Below are positions 1-7,920 of a stretch of DNA of 64,000 bases, piece by piece. The first letter of the stretch is position 1; each line of letters begins with the position of its first letter. The translations under genes and the position numbers were made by a program. Location: contig JANXEN010000005.1 in assembly GCA_025058345.1 (NCBI GenBank), forward strand, positions 24,758 to 88,757, written 5' to 3'. Source of the DNA: Sulfolobales archaeon. Lineage in GTDB: Archaea > Thermoproteota > Thermoprotei_A > Sulfolobales > NBVN01. Below the pieces are notes generated by a model. It worked only from the letters and a program-made list of their open reading frames with translations, was not told where the DNA came from and did not search any database.

Positions 1-292
1 CATCGTATACTCCAGCACTATTCACAAATATGTCTATGTTAGTATATTTCGCTTTTATATAGCTTATAAGTTCTAAGAGCTCATCAAAGTTACTTAAATC
101 ACATCTAACTACATCCACATACGTTCTAGAATTGAGGTACTCAACCAATTCCTTAATGGAGCTTTCAGACTTATTATAGTGAAGCACTAACTTAACACCT
201 TCATTACCTAATTTAATAGCTAATTCCTTCCCTATTAACCCGCTGGCTCCTAAAATTAATGCGGTCTTACCTTTAAGACAGCTACTAAACAT
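1..292 (-). CDS. SDR-family oxidoreductase, partial (C-terminus beyond window)
   Basis: The minus strand is open from an ATG at 292 to the window edge, giving about 97 residues. It begins with a Rossmann fold: KTALILGASGLIGKELA carries the GxxGxIG dinucleotide-binding pattern, and the visible end reads IFVNSAGVYD, the SDR NNAG-type motif. Only the cofactor-binding half is present, so the substrate cannot be judged and the catalytic Ser-Tyr-Lys lies outside. It overlaps the end of the upstream SIS-like gene by 8 bases, so the two are probably co-transcribed. The fold is fairly sure; the reaction is unknown. Confidence 0.75.
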   Translation of the reverse strand, partial: MFSSCLKGKTALILGASGLIGKELAIKLGNEGVKLVLHYNKSESSIKELVEYLNSRTYVDVVRCDLSNFDELLELISYIKAKYTNIDIFVNSAGVYD

Positions 293-1214
293 TTAAATCG
301 CCGAGCTTCCTCAACGCAGCTGATAGTATTAACCCATATATCGGTGCTGTTAGAGGGTCAGTTCTTACCTTCATTTCACATACCTCTGCGGTATTAGTTA
401 GTTTAAGCCCCTTTATTTCCTTAATCGAGTATTCCTCTACATCAGTCGATATTAGTAAGACCCTCCTTAAGTACCTAGCAAAGTGCTTAACGTTATATAG
501 CGGTATTAGGTAACGTGGTGTCGGTAAATTATAGTTGTATGTAATGTCCTCAGCTGGACCTAGCATACTTGGAGTAGAGACAACCATAAATTGCTCCTTA
601 CTAAATTCTCTAACCTCTAATAATTTACTAACATACCCTAACACTAAATCCTTCACTACAGGCTTCAAGTTACTTAACTCATACCACAACCTATAACCTC
701 TAACACCAGATCTGTTGAGGAACTCACCTACAGCCATCCCAACCAGTAAATGTTGATGTAGGAGTTCACCTGTAGGCAATTCTACAACCATGTCATCACG
801 TACCCTAGACCTCACAACTTCTGATAGAGGTGAGAAGCTAACGAACATCACTTCATACCCCGTAAGATTTAGTTGATCTAATAACCTAATTGCTGAAGAA
901 TTCAAACCTGTGTTAATTATTAAGACCCTACGTATGCCGCCCTCACTATATGGGGCTATATAGTAGGTCATAGCTTCAGGGTCGACAATATAAGCATTAA
1001 TGCCGGTTAAAGACCTCAAAAGCAGAAGCAAATAATTAGCTGGAGAGACGTATGTACCACAATAAGTGATTAGTAAATCACTTCCCCCTCTAAAAAAGTT
1101 AATCAACCGACCAATAGACTCAGAAATAGAAACACTATAGATGGAGTCCAAGTAATTAACCAAAGCATTATTCAATGCCTCGTGGACTCCCTCAGCCGAT
1201 TTACCAACCATCAC
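285..1214 (-). CDS. SIS-domain (phosphosugar isomerase-like) protein
   Basis: 309 residues. The layout recalls double-SIS proteins of the glucosamine-6-phosphate synthase/isomerase type: an early strand and turn (LLITYCGTYVSPANYLL, near residue 50), a second Rossmann-like strand (RRVLIINTGLNSSAIRLL, near 95), then VMFVSFSPLSEVVRSRV, and a C-terminal DPLTAPIYGLILSAALRKL segment resembling the end of SIS isomerases. The typical SGxT serine motif is not clear, so activity is uncertain. There is no signal peptide or membrane segment. It overlaps the SDR gene downstream by 8 bases. A role in sugar-phosphate metabolism is inference from fold only. Confidence 0.45.
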   Translation of the reverse strand: MMVGKSAEGVHEALNNALVNYLDSIYSVSISESIGRLINFFRGGSDLLITYCGTYVSPANYLLLLLRSLTGINAYIVDPEAMTYYIAPYSEGGIRRVLIINTGLNSSAIRLLDQLNLTGYEVMFVSFSPLSEVVRSRVRDDMVVELPTGELLHQHLLVGMAVGEFLNRSGVRGYRLWYELSNLKPVVKDLVLGYVSKLLEVREFSKEQFMVVSTPSMLGPAEDITYNYNLPTPRYLIPLYNVKHFARYLRRVLLISTDVEEYSIKEIKGLKLTNTAEVCEMKVRTDPLTAPIYGLILSAALRKLGDLNV

Positions 1215-1263
1215 ATCCCCATAAATAATTAGAGGGCAAAAAAGTAATATAAAGAAAACAACA

Positions 1264-1277
1264 TTAAACCTTATAGC
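1264..1277 (+). promoter_or_regulatory. TATA box of tRNA-Leu
   Basis: TTATAG at 1271-1276, preceded by an A-rich BRE-like stretch, lies about 30 bases before the first base of the tRNA at 1304. This is the spacing expected for an archaeal tRNA promoter. It is a sequence-only call. Confidence 0.5.
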
Positions 1278-1303
1278 ACCAATCTACATACTAAAATTAG
1301 TGA

Positions 1304-1403
1304 GCGGGGGTGCCCGAGCTAGGTCAAAGGGGTCGGGCTTAGGACCTTCAGGTAAGAGCCCCGATGGTGTAGACCTGCGTGGGTTCGAATCCCACCCCCC
1401 GCA
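1304..1403 (+). tRNA. tRNA-Leu(UAG) with 15-base intron
   Basis: The acceptor stem GCGGGGG (1304-1310) pairs with CCCCCGC (1396-1402), followed by discriminator A at 1403. The T arm is GTGGG-TTCGAAT-CCCAC. A long variable arm (GGT..ACC) marks a class II tRNA. The anticodon stem TCGGG (1333-1337) pairs with CCCGA (1360-1364), and the loop gives anticodon TAG at 1340-1342, reading CUA leucine codons. The 3' CCA is not encoded, unlike the tRNA-Ser at the other end of the window. The loop is interrupted at the canonical 37/38 position. Confidence 0.95.
1344..1358 (+). other. tRNA-Leu archaeal intron (bulge-helix-bulge)
   Basis: Fifteen bases between anticodon-loop positions 37 and 38. CTTA (1338-1341) pairs with TAAG (1353-1356) to make the 4-bp central helix. 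It is flanked by the 3-base bulges GGA (1342-1344) and AGC (1357-1359), with cleavage expected after the second base of each. The anticodon stem forms one outer helix and a CC/GG hairpin the other. This is a textbook substrate for the archaeal splicing endonuclease. Confidence 0.9.
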
Positions 1404-1510
1404 CTACAGTCATAAATGGCTTCAGAACGCTGACACGATGAGGCTCAAATGATTAATGGTCTTACAATTTAACATATGCACACTTTGAGGAATGTATTTA
1501 ATATAATCAC

Positions 1511-1709
1511 ATGTCTGAAAACCCGATAGTGGCCTCAGATATCAGTCTTAACGCTTTAGATGAGTTGATTGTCTTCATATGCGTGTATACTCCAACTTCT
1601 CAGATGGGATAGAATATCATTCAAAGCTGGTTTTCGTATGAAATATGGTCTCAGCTTTGATGACCTAGCCCTAGCTATGTATACAACCGAAACAGCTAAG
1701 AATATGTAG
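1511..1709 (+). pseudogene. Probable decayed PIN-domain (VapC-like) gene
   Basis: The 551-base stretch 1404-1954 contains no intact gene. Two adjacent fragments in different frames look coding. One opens at ATG 1511 and stops at 1610-1612 with DISLNALDELIVF, resembling the middle of PIN-domain toxins. The second, in another frame, ends with KYGLSFDDLALAMYTTETAK and stops at 1707-1709, resembling the C-terminal half of a PIN domain (KYGLSFxDxLxxAT). One frameshift would join them. The N-terminal Asp-containing strand of a PIN domain is not recognisable upstream. Resemblance is by eye only; the rest of the gap shows nothing I can name. Confidence 0.35.
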
Positions 1710-1954
1710 AGTGTTTAGTTTTACATATGATTTAAACAGCCCTACCCACCCAACAAAACGTATGTGTTATGGAGCGTCAGTGCTTGACCTTCCAAAGACA
1801 ACATGTTATCAGAAGCATGGGCTAAGGATCCGTGAGTAATGCCTTGAAGTATCATCTGAAGATCCTCCACTACTGTGAACGTATTAGGCAGAATATCTAA
1901 GAGGTCCGTAGATTTTAAATTTGCGGGATGTTTTAAGTGTGAGGTGAGTAGCTC

Positions 1955-3136
1955 TTGAGGCGTTTCCCTGATTACCTAGGTGTGACGGCATTTGGCGTTA
2001 AGATGGGTGTAGTTCTACCTGGCGATGACATTATTGAGGAGGTCTATAGAGTTGTTGAAAGGTGTTTTAGGGATGGTTTGATAGATGATGGTGATGTAAT
2101 ATGTGTTAAAGAGAACGTCGTAGCTAGAGCTCAAAACAATATTGTTTCGAAGGATGAAATCGCCCAGGATTTAAAGAAAAAACTTAATTTAGATGAAAAT
2201 AGTACGTTAGGTATATTGTTCCCGATCGCTAGTAGGAACAGGTTTGCACCGATACTAGAGGGTTTCGCTAAGGTGGTACGTACAGGGAGGGTAGTCGTTC
2301 AGTTTTCATATCCGCATGACTGCGTAGGCAATCAATTGGTGCCTGAAGACTTAGATGAAACCTTAAACAAGGATTTAACCGTTGATGAGGTAACTCATGA
2401 CGAACTTATGAAAATAGACTTCAAACACCCTGCAACAGGGGTTAACTACATCAAACTATATACATCCATAATTGAAGCTGGGGGAGCTAAAGCACAAATA
2501 TTCCTTTCAAACAACCCGAAAAAGATATTAGACTATAACCCAGACGGCATCGTTGTTTCATGCATACATGAGAGGTTTAAAGTGCTTAATAAGATAAGAA
2601 AAGTCTTTAACAACGTCATAACACTGCAGGACATACTTAATGACCCTAGGGGAAGGGCTTGGTCGGAGTGGGGTTTGCTAGGTTCAAACGTGTACTCCAA
2701 TGACTTAATAAAGTTAGCACCTAGAGAGGCGTTCGAAGTAGCTAAGAAGATCCAGAGAAGAATTCAGGAAGGCATTGGAAAGAAGGTTGAGGTGATGGTA
2801 TACGGTGATGGTGCCTATCTAGATCCAGCCACTATGATATACGAATTAGCCGACCCTGTCTGCTCCTTCGGCCATACTGAAGGACTTACTAAGAGGAGGG
2901 AGGGTATAAAGTTTAAGTACTTCGTAGGTATGTTAAGCGCGCAAGGTAGGAGTAGGGAAGAGATAGAGAAAATAATAGAGAGTGAAAGAAGGAAGAAATA
3001 TGAAATAGATGATTACTCTATGGAGGGAACCACCCCTAGGAGATTAAGCGATGTAGTAGCATCACTTGCTGACTTAGTGAGCGGTTCAGCAGATGCAGGA
3101 ACTCCAGTAGTGATCGTGAAGGGATTCTTTAAGTAA
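1955..3136 (+). CDS. F420-0:gamma-glutamyl ligase-like (CofE family) protein
   Basis: 393 residues, resembling the F420_ligase family, which adds glutamate to F420-0 in methanogens and actinobacteria. Seen features: GDVICVKENVVARAQ near residue 45, an ILFPIASRNRFAPILEGFAKVV segment near 90, and a C-terminal PRRLSDVVASLADLVSGSADAGTP. Canonical CofE is about 250 residues, so this longer version belongs to the extended subfamily common in archaea and some bacteria, whose substrate is not firmly known. No other F420 gene is present here. The start is taken as TTG 1955 because GAGGTGA (1941-1947) lies 7 bases upstream. It is transcribed toward orc1/cdc6. Confidence 0.7.
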   Translation: MRRFPDYLGVTAFGVKMGVVLPGDDIIEEVYRVVERCFRDGLIDDGDVICVKENVVARAQNNIVSKDEIAQDLKKKLNLDENSTLGILFPIASRNRFAPILEGFAKVVRTGRVVVQFSYPHDCVGNQLVPEDLDETLNKDLTVDEVTHDELMKIDFKHPATGVNYIKLYTSIIEAGGAKAQIFLSNNPKKILDYNPDGIVVSCIHERFKVLNKIRKVFNNVITLQDILNDPRGRAWSEWGLLGSNVYSNDLIKLAPREAFEVAKKIQRRIQEGIGKKVEVMVYGDGAYLDPATMIYELADPVCSFGHTEGLTKRREGIKFKYFVGMLSAQGRSREEIEKIIESERRKKYEIDDYSMEGTTPRRLSDVVASLADLVSGSADAGTPVVIVKGFFK

Positions 3137-3180
3137 ACGTAGTTGCAGTTACGCAAGATATATATGTTTTCTAAGTGCGT

Positions 3181-3193
3181 TCAATTAAATTGA
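3181..3193. repeat. Palindrome in AT-rich region before orc1/cdc6
   Basis: TCAATT-A-AATTGA is a perfect 6-bp inverted repeat around a central A, in the 110-base AT-rich gap between the CofE-like gene and orc1/cdc6. Archaeal replication origins often adjoin cdc6, and initiators bind inverted or directional repeats. No recognisable origin-recognition-box consensus is seen, so this is only a candidate site. It could equally be a regulator's operator. Confidence 0.3.
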
Positions 3194-3246
3194 GGTATTA
3201 GGAAGTTAATTTTATCTTATTTACTGCTTATATTAAATTTGAATTA

Positions 3247-4473
3247 GTGAGGATGGTATTAGTGAGCATCGACGATATATTTAAGAGACTTATCGAGAGG
3301 AGCTTAAGTTCTGCCGTATTTAAAGATAGGGAAGTATTAAGGCCTGACTACATACCAAACGAGTTGCCTCATAGGGATGAAGAGATAAGTAAGATTAGCT
3401 CTATATTAGCACCAATATTTAGAGGGGAGAGGCCTAGCAATATATTCATTTACGGGTTAACAGGCACTGGTAAGACAGCGGTAGTTAAGTATGTCTTAAT
3501 AAAGTTTGAGGAATATACTGCTAAGATAGAGAAGCCGTTCAAATACAGCTACATTAACTGCAGATATGACGACACCACCTATAGGGTACTTGCTAGGTTA
3601 GCAGATTCGATAGGCATTAAAATACCGTTTACAGGGCTTTCAACCTCAGAAGTCTTTAGAAGAATCATAAACGCTTTAGATGGGTTGGGGATACCCTTAG
3701 TAGTTATTTTAGATGAGGTTGATTCACTAGTAAAGAAGTGCGGTGATGAACTACTTTATAGGTTAACGAGGATTAATGAAGAATTAAAGAGAGGGAAAAT
3801 AACGATTTTAGGTATAACCAATGACGTCAACTTCATTGAGAGGTTAGACCCAAGAGTTAAGTCAAGCCTAGGGGAGGAGGAAGTTATATTTCCACCATAT
3901 GATGCCTTACAGCTTGAGGATATACTATCCCGTAGAGCTGTCAAGGCCTTTAAGCCTGACGTACTCGAAGATGGTGTAATTTCATTATGTGCGTCAATAG
4001 CGGCTAAAGAACACGGCGATGCGAGAAGAGCGCTTGAATTGTTGAGGGTTGCTGGTGAGATTGCAGAGAGGGAAGGTAAAAGCAAAGTTAGTAAGGAACA
4101 CGTATTTAGCGCCAGAATGGAGATAGAGAAGGATAGAGTTGCTGAGGTTATTAAGACTCTACCACTACATAGTAAGTTAGTCCTTCTTTCACTAGCCATA
4201 AGTGGGAACGAGAGCAAAACAACTGGAGATACGTACAACACGTATAGGGAGTTGTGCCGTAGCTTAGGTATCGATCCAGTTACCCAAAGAAGGGTAAGTG
4301 ATATTCTCAGCGAACTAGATATGGTTGGTATAATAAATGCTAAGGTAATAAATCGGGGTAGATATGGGAAAACTAGATTGATAAGCCTTAACGCCGACCT
4401 TAACACACTACTTAAGGCTTTAAAGGAGGATGAAAGAATTGAGAACATCGTTAAGAACTTTAGGAGTAGATGA
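3247..4473 (+). CDS. cdc6: Orc1/Cdc6 replication initiator ATPase
   Basis: 408 residues. It has an AAA+ ATPase core with Walker A GLTGTGKTA (residues 70-78) and Walker B VVILDEVDSL (near 150), then a lid helical region with HGDARRALELLRVAGE (a sensor-2-type arginine) and a C-terminal winged helix ending TRLISLN. It binds origins and loads the MCM helicase. The start is ambiguous: GTG 3247, ATG 3253 and GTG 3262 are all in frame within a few codons, and none has a convincing ribosome site. The next gene begins inside its 3' end, so the two are translationally coupled. A single copy is visible in this window. Confidence 0.93.
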   Translation: MRMVLVSIDDIFKRLIERSLSSAVFKDREVLRPDYIPNELPHRDEEISKISSILAPIFRGERPSNIFIYGLTGTGKTAVVKYVLIKFEEYTAKIEKPFKYSYINCRYDDTTYRVLARLADSIGIKIPFTGLSTSEVFRRIINALDGLGIPLVVILDEVDSLVKKCGDELLYRLTRINEELKRGKITILGITNDVNFIERLDPRVKSSLGEEEVIFPPYDALQLEDILSRRAVKAFKPDVLEDGVISLCASIAAKEHGDARRALELLRVAGEIAEREGKSKVSKEHVFSARMEIEKDRVAEVIKTLPLHSKLVLLSLAISGNESKTTGDTYNTYRELCRSLGIDPVTQRRVSDILSELDMVGIINAKVINRGRYGKTRLISLNADLNTLLKALKEDERIENIVKNFRSR

Positions 4474-5029
4474 TGGTTACTTCCCTCCGACGTATAAGAA
4501 ATCTGGTAGAAGGACGTTAATTGCTACAGCTGTTTGTGAAGGAATTAACCTAGTAGCGATTAAATTAGAGAAAATAGCAGTTGACGGCTTAGATGGTACT
4601 GAAGCTGTACTTAAATGTGTAAAGTCCTTAGGTACGGGTTACTCAGCGTTATTTCTTGATGGAGTTACTTACGCTGGTTTTAACGTAGTTGATCCGGATA
4701 TAATCTACAGCGAGACAGAAAAACCTGTAATAACGGTATTTAAACATAGCTTAAATCTTAAATTAATTAAAGAGGCTCTTATGAAGAACTTCAACGACTG
4801 GCCATACAGATATGAGGTAATAGAGAGAACATACTTAAGAGCACATGAAATTACTACCCCAAAAGGTAATTTAATAATTTCATGTATCGGTATAAGTTAT
4901 GCAGATGCGTTTAACGTCATAGTAAATCTTCAGAACATCAATCAATATCCAGAGCCTCTAAGAGTTGCTGACTTAATAGCTTCGGGTTTAACGAGGAGTC
5001 AAGATATACTAACAGCAATCAATAATTAA
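4439..5029 (+). CDS. DUF99 family protein
   Basis: About 196 residues matching DUF99 (UPF0215), an archaeal family related in fold to endonuclease V. Recognisable parts are LRTLGVDDGYFPP at the N-terminus, a central GTGYSALFLDGVTYAGFNVVD and the C-terminal PEPLRVADLIASGLTR. I prefer TTG 4439, which follows GGAGGA (4425-4430) at good spacing; ATG 4430 is in frame but overlaps that site. The gene overlaps the end of cdc6 by about 35 bases and converges with the metzincin gene, overlapping it by 11 bases. No function has been shown for the family; a nucleic-acid role is inference from fold and neighbour. Confidence 0.8.
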   Translation: MRTSLRTLGVDDGYFPPTYKKSGRRTLIATAVCEGINLVAIKLEKIAVDGLDGTEAVLKCVKSLGTGYSALFLDGVTYAGFNVVDPDIIYSETEKPVITVFKHSLNLKLIKEALMKNFNDWPYRYEVIERTYLRAHEITTPKGNLIISCIGISYADAFNVIVNLQNINQYPEPLRVADLIASGLTRSQDILTAINN

Positions 5030-6332
5030 CCCTATACCTTTCAGAGAATATCTTAAGTAACTTTAAAGTGTTGTAGTTAAGATCGTAATCAACTAGGTCT
5101 CCATCATCGCTAAAATCAAGTCTAGCTATACCCTCTCTTATAATTGACGATATTACTTCAGGTATGTCTTTAGATGGGTAAATTCTCTTAGCTACAGGAA
5201 TTATAGTGCAGATGTTATCGGCATCTATGCCTAAACTACTTAAATTTCTAATTAACTCCTCCCGTCCGTCGAAGTCTTCAAGCACGTAAATACTACGCGC
5301 TAACCCAACTAAATCACCTAAAGAAACTCTCTTACAATTACTCGGAGATGTCTTCAACATAATTGATTCGTAAAATATATCATCCACCCAGAAACCTTCA
5401 ATATTAAAAACCTTAGGATGCTGCAACCCAAGCACATGCCCTACCTCATGAACAATCACATCAACTCTCCTATTACCCACAAACATTAAGTTCCTATATG
5501 TAAATGCTAGTAAAGTATCGCTACCTAATTTAATAGGGCCAGGTACTTCAATGATAATTATTGAATTATCATCGATGAACTCATTTAAGAGATTCCAAAT
5601 ACTGTGGAGTTCATTAAACTCGACGATACCGCCCTCTCTATAAGGTATAAAAACCGTAAACCCATTTCTAGAACCATTGATGAATTTAACTATTGAATTA
5701 TAACCAAGTAAAGACCGCATAATTGAGGTCCAAACATCAAATGCTTTTTCATATTTACTAAGTAATGATTCGTTGAAGGACTGCCTGTAATAGTATAGAC
5801 ATCCATGAACGCTGCAGTTTATCACCTCATAGGTAAGTAAAGTTATATTTAACCTAATAACGCCGTCTGATACGTATCTTATGGAGGGGTTAATTATCCC
5901 CTCAAAGAAGTCAGCAATGCAAAGCTTCTTGTGTGTGAAGTCACCTAAATTCTTTTCAATCGATAAAGTCTGAATCACGTTGTTCCGAGTTAAATTAATC
6001 GTAACTACCCTCCTAATATTATTGCGAATTAAATCGATACTATATATCACCACACCTTCGAAGTATTTAACGCCGAATATTAAGTCAGGAGGTTCGGAGT
6101 AGTCATCATAGATGAACCTTGAGACACATACTAAGCCGCTACATACTTTTTTAATTTCATGATCGCCCATCAACAGAGTGCAGTTAAAATTAGACATATC
6201 TATCTGATGTTTACAGACCTCAAATCCGACGACTTCCCTACTATATATGTTTATGAATCTACTAGTTAAGAAGCCGTTTGGAAATAGTGAGTAAATCATT
6301 AAAACAACTAAGAAGGTCATAGACAACAGCAT
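5019..6332 (-). CDS. Secreted metzincin-type zinc metalloprotease
   Basis: 437 residues. An N-terminal hydrophobic segment (about residues 2-20) suggests export or anchoring outside the membrane. The zinc site HEVGHVLGLQH (residues 295-305) is the HExxHxxGxxH signature of metzincins, and a YESIML segment follows that may supply the Met-turn. Seven cysteines lie between residues 40 and 178, compatible with disulfides outside the cell. The 290 residues before the catalytic site resemble no family I recognise. It is separate from, and unlike, the archaemetzincin at 56773. It lies downstream of mgtE on the same strand. Substrate unknown. Confidence 0.75.
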   Translation of the reverse strand: MLLSMTFLVVLMIYSLFPNGFLTSRFINIYSREVVGFEVCKHQIDMSNFNCTLLMGDHEIKKVCSGLVCVSRFIYDDYSEPPDLIFGVKYFEGVVIYSIDLIRNNIRRVVTINLTRNNVIQTLSIEKNLGDFTHKKLCIADFFEGIINPSIRYVSDGVIRLNITLLTYEVINCSVHGCLYYYRQSFNESLLSKYEKAFDVWTSIMRSLLGYNSIVKFINGSRNGFTVFIPYREGGIVEFNELHSIWNLLNEFIDDNSIIIIEVPGPIKLGSDTLLAFTYRNLMFVGNRRVDVIVHEVGHVLGLQHPKVFNIEGFWVDDIFYESIMLKTSPSNCKRVSLGDLVGLARSIYVLEDFDGREELIRNLSSLGIDADNICTIIPVAKRIYPSKDIPEVISSIIREGIARLDFSDDGDLVDYDLNYNTLKLLKIFSERYRVNY

Positions 6333-6404
6333 TATATGTACTGAGTGCTTTGTAATTATAAATATATCCCTAACTATAACTTAGTATCAGAGGTATTAAG
6401 TAAT

Positions 6405-7799
6405 TTATATGAAGGCAAGAAGCAATGTAGCTACTGAGAAGTAAGTAGTTGCGGTTATTACATCACCTATAGTGGTTAATAGAGGTGCTGAGACGGTCGC
6501 AGGATCTACGCCAATACGCGAGAGTATTAATGGCAATAAAACACCAACTAAGTCTGCAACTAAGGTAGATACTATTAATGCTATAGACACCACTAAACCA
6601 ACACCTAATGAAGCTTCTATCGATTTATACGTTATGTATGTTATTGAGGACCCTATAGCGAATGAAATAGGTGACAGCAACGCGATTAGGGCTAATGATA
6701 TTATGACCTCTCTCTTTAACACCCTTAAAATATCGTGGGGTCCTACTTCACCGACTGCTAAGCTTCTAATTATGAAGGTAGATGCTTGAGCCCCTACATT
6801 ACCTGAGTTATCTGCTAGCATAGGTAGGAAGGCAGCTAGTACTGCAACTCTTTCAATCACATCTGTGAAGGCAGTAACTATACCTCCAGTAATGGTGTTC
6901 ATTAAGTAGAGATAAACTAATGGTAGAAACCTACCCTTAACAATCGTGATTGGATTTGCGGATAAGTACCTACCTTTTATGGCTTGTGTAAAACCACCGA
7001 ACTTAAGTAGGTCTTCAGTGTATTCATGAATTACCACATCTAAAACATCATCTAGAGTTACAGCTCCTAATAACTTACCATCATCGTCAACAACTGGAAT
7101 CTCAAGTAGATCATATTTAACAGCTATTTTAGCAGCTTCCTCACGATCTGTTCTAACGTTAACAACAACTGGCGGTTTAGAAGCTATGTCTTTTAGGAGT
7201 TTATTTCTGCCTTGAGAAATAAATGACTTAACGTCAATCCAACCACTTAATTTCCCCTTATCATCTACAACGTAAATGTAGAAATGCTTATCATAAAGGC
7301 CTAACTCACTCTTAGCTATATACTCCTTAATGGCATCAGCTACTGTTAACCTGTTAATGAAGACCGGTATCTGAGGCGTCATAACGCTACCGACGCATTC
7401 GCCAGGATATTTAAGGAGTGTTGAAACCTCACTCATCTTCCAATGCGGGAATAAGTTCATTAATTTAGACCTAAATTTAGGGGGTACCTTAAGCAAAAAA
7501 TCTGCAACTTCGTCGGAAGGCATCTCTATAAGAACTTTAATCATATCATCAATACCTCTAACTCTAAATAACTCAAACACCATATCTTCAGGTAATTTAT
7601 TTAGAATAGGTTTTAAATTAACTAAAGGAACATGTGAAATTATCTTACTTCTTTTACCGATGTCTAAACGCTCTAGAATCTCAAGAAATTCGTAAGGTGA
7701 AAGACTTGAAAGGAACGTTATTAATGTGTCGGCATCACCACCTTCTAAAATTTCCTCTAATTTGCTAATCAACGACGCTAATCCTTCTGCACTCATCAA
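6405..7799 (-). CDS. mgtE: MgtE-type Mg2+ transporter
   Basis: 464 residues with the full MgtE order. An N-terminal helical Mg2+-sensing domain (about 1-130) contains IEMPSDEVADFLLKVPP. A CBS-domain pair follows (about 138-255) with SVMTPQIPVF and EIPVVDDDGKLLGAVTLDDVL. The five-helix membrane pore domain (about 280-464) carries FLPMLADNSGNVGAQAST, the conserved Mg2+-selectivity segment. It forms a homodimeric Mg2+ channel gated by intracellular Mg2+. Length is normal for the family. It has about 120 bases of non-coding DNA upstream, so it may have its own promoter. Confidence 0.95.
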   Translation of the reverse strand: MMSAEGLASLISKLEEILEGGDADTLITFLSSLSPYEFLEILERLDIGKRSKIISHVPLVNLKPILNKLPEDMVFELFRVRGIDDMIKVLIEMPSDEVADFLLKVPPKFRSKLMNLFPHWKMSEVSTLLKYPGECVGSVMTPQIPVFINRLTVADAIKEYIAKSELGLYDKHFYIYVVDDKGKLSGWIDVKSFISQGRNKLLKDIASKPPVVVNVRTDREEAAKIAVKYDLLEIPVVDDDGKLLGAVTLDDVLDVVIHEYTEDLLKFGGFTQAIKGRYLSANPITIVKGRFLPLVYLYLMNTITGGIVTAFTDVIERVAVLAAFLPMLADNSGNVGAQASTFIIRSLAVGEVGPHDILRVLKREVIISLALIALLSPISFAIGSSITYITYKSIEASLGVGLVVSIALIVSTLVADLVGVLLPLILSRIGVDPATVSAPLLTTIGDVITATTYFSVATLLLAFI

Positions 7800-7920
7800 C
7801 TAATCACCTAAATTACCTATTTTACTAAGGTATTAGGGGGGTTTTATTTTAATTCTAATCGTATATAACTGAAAGCAGTGATTCTACTACGTCGGTGAAT
7901 GAGCTGCTGACTTAATTAAT

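Noticed and set aside
1420..1480. Possible C/D box small RNA near CTGACACGATGAGG
   Set aside because: The C-box is off by one base, and no D box with a matched guide and spacing could be found.
3756..4448. Long minus-strand frame (230 codons) inside orc1/cdc6
   Set aside because: It runs antisense to a certain AAA+ gene, has a Ser/Leu-rich unnatural composition and no family motif, so it is a shadow.
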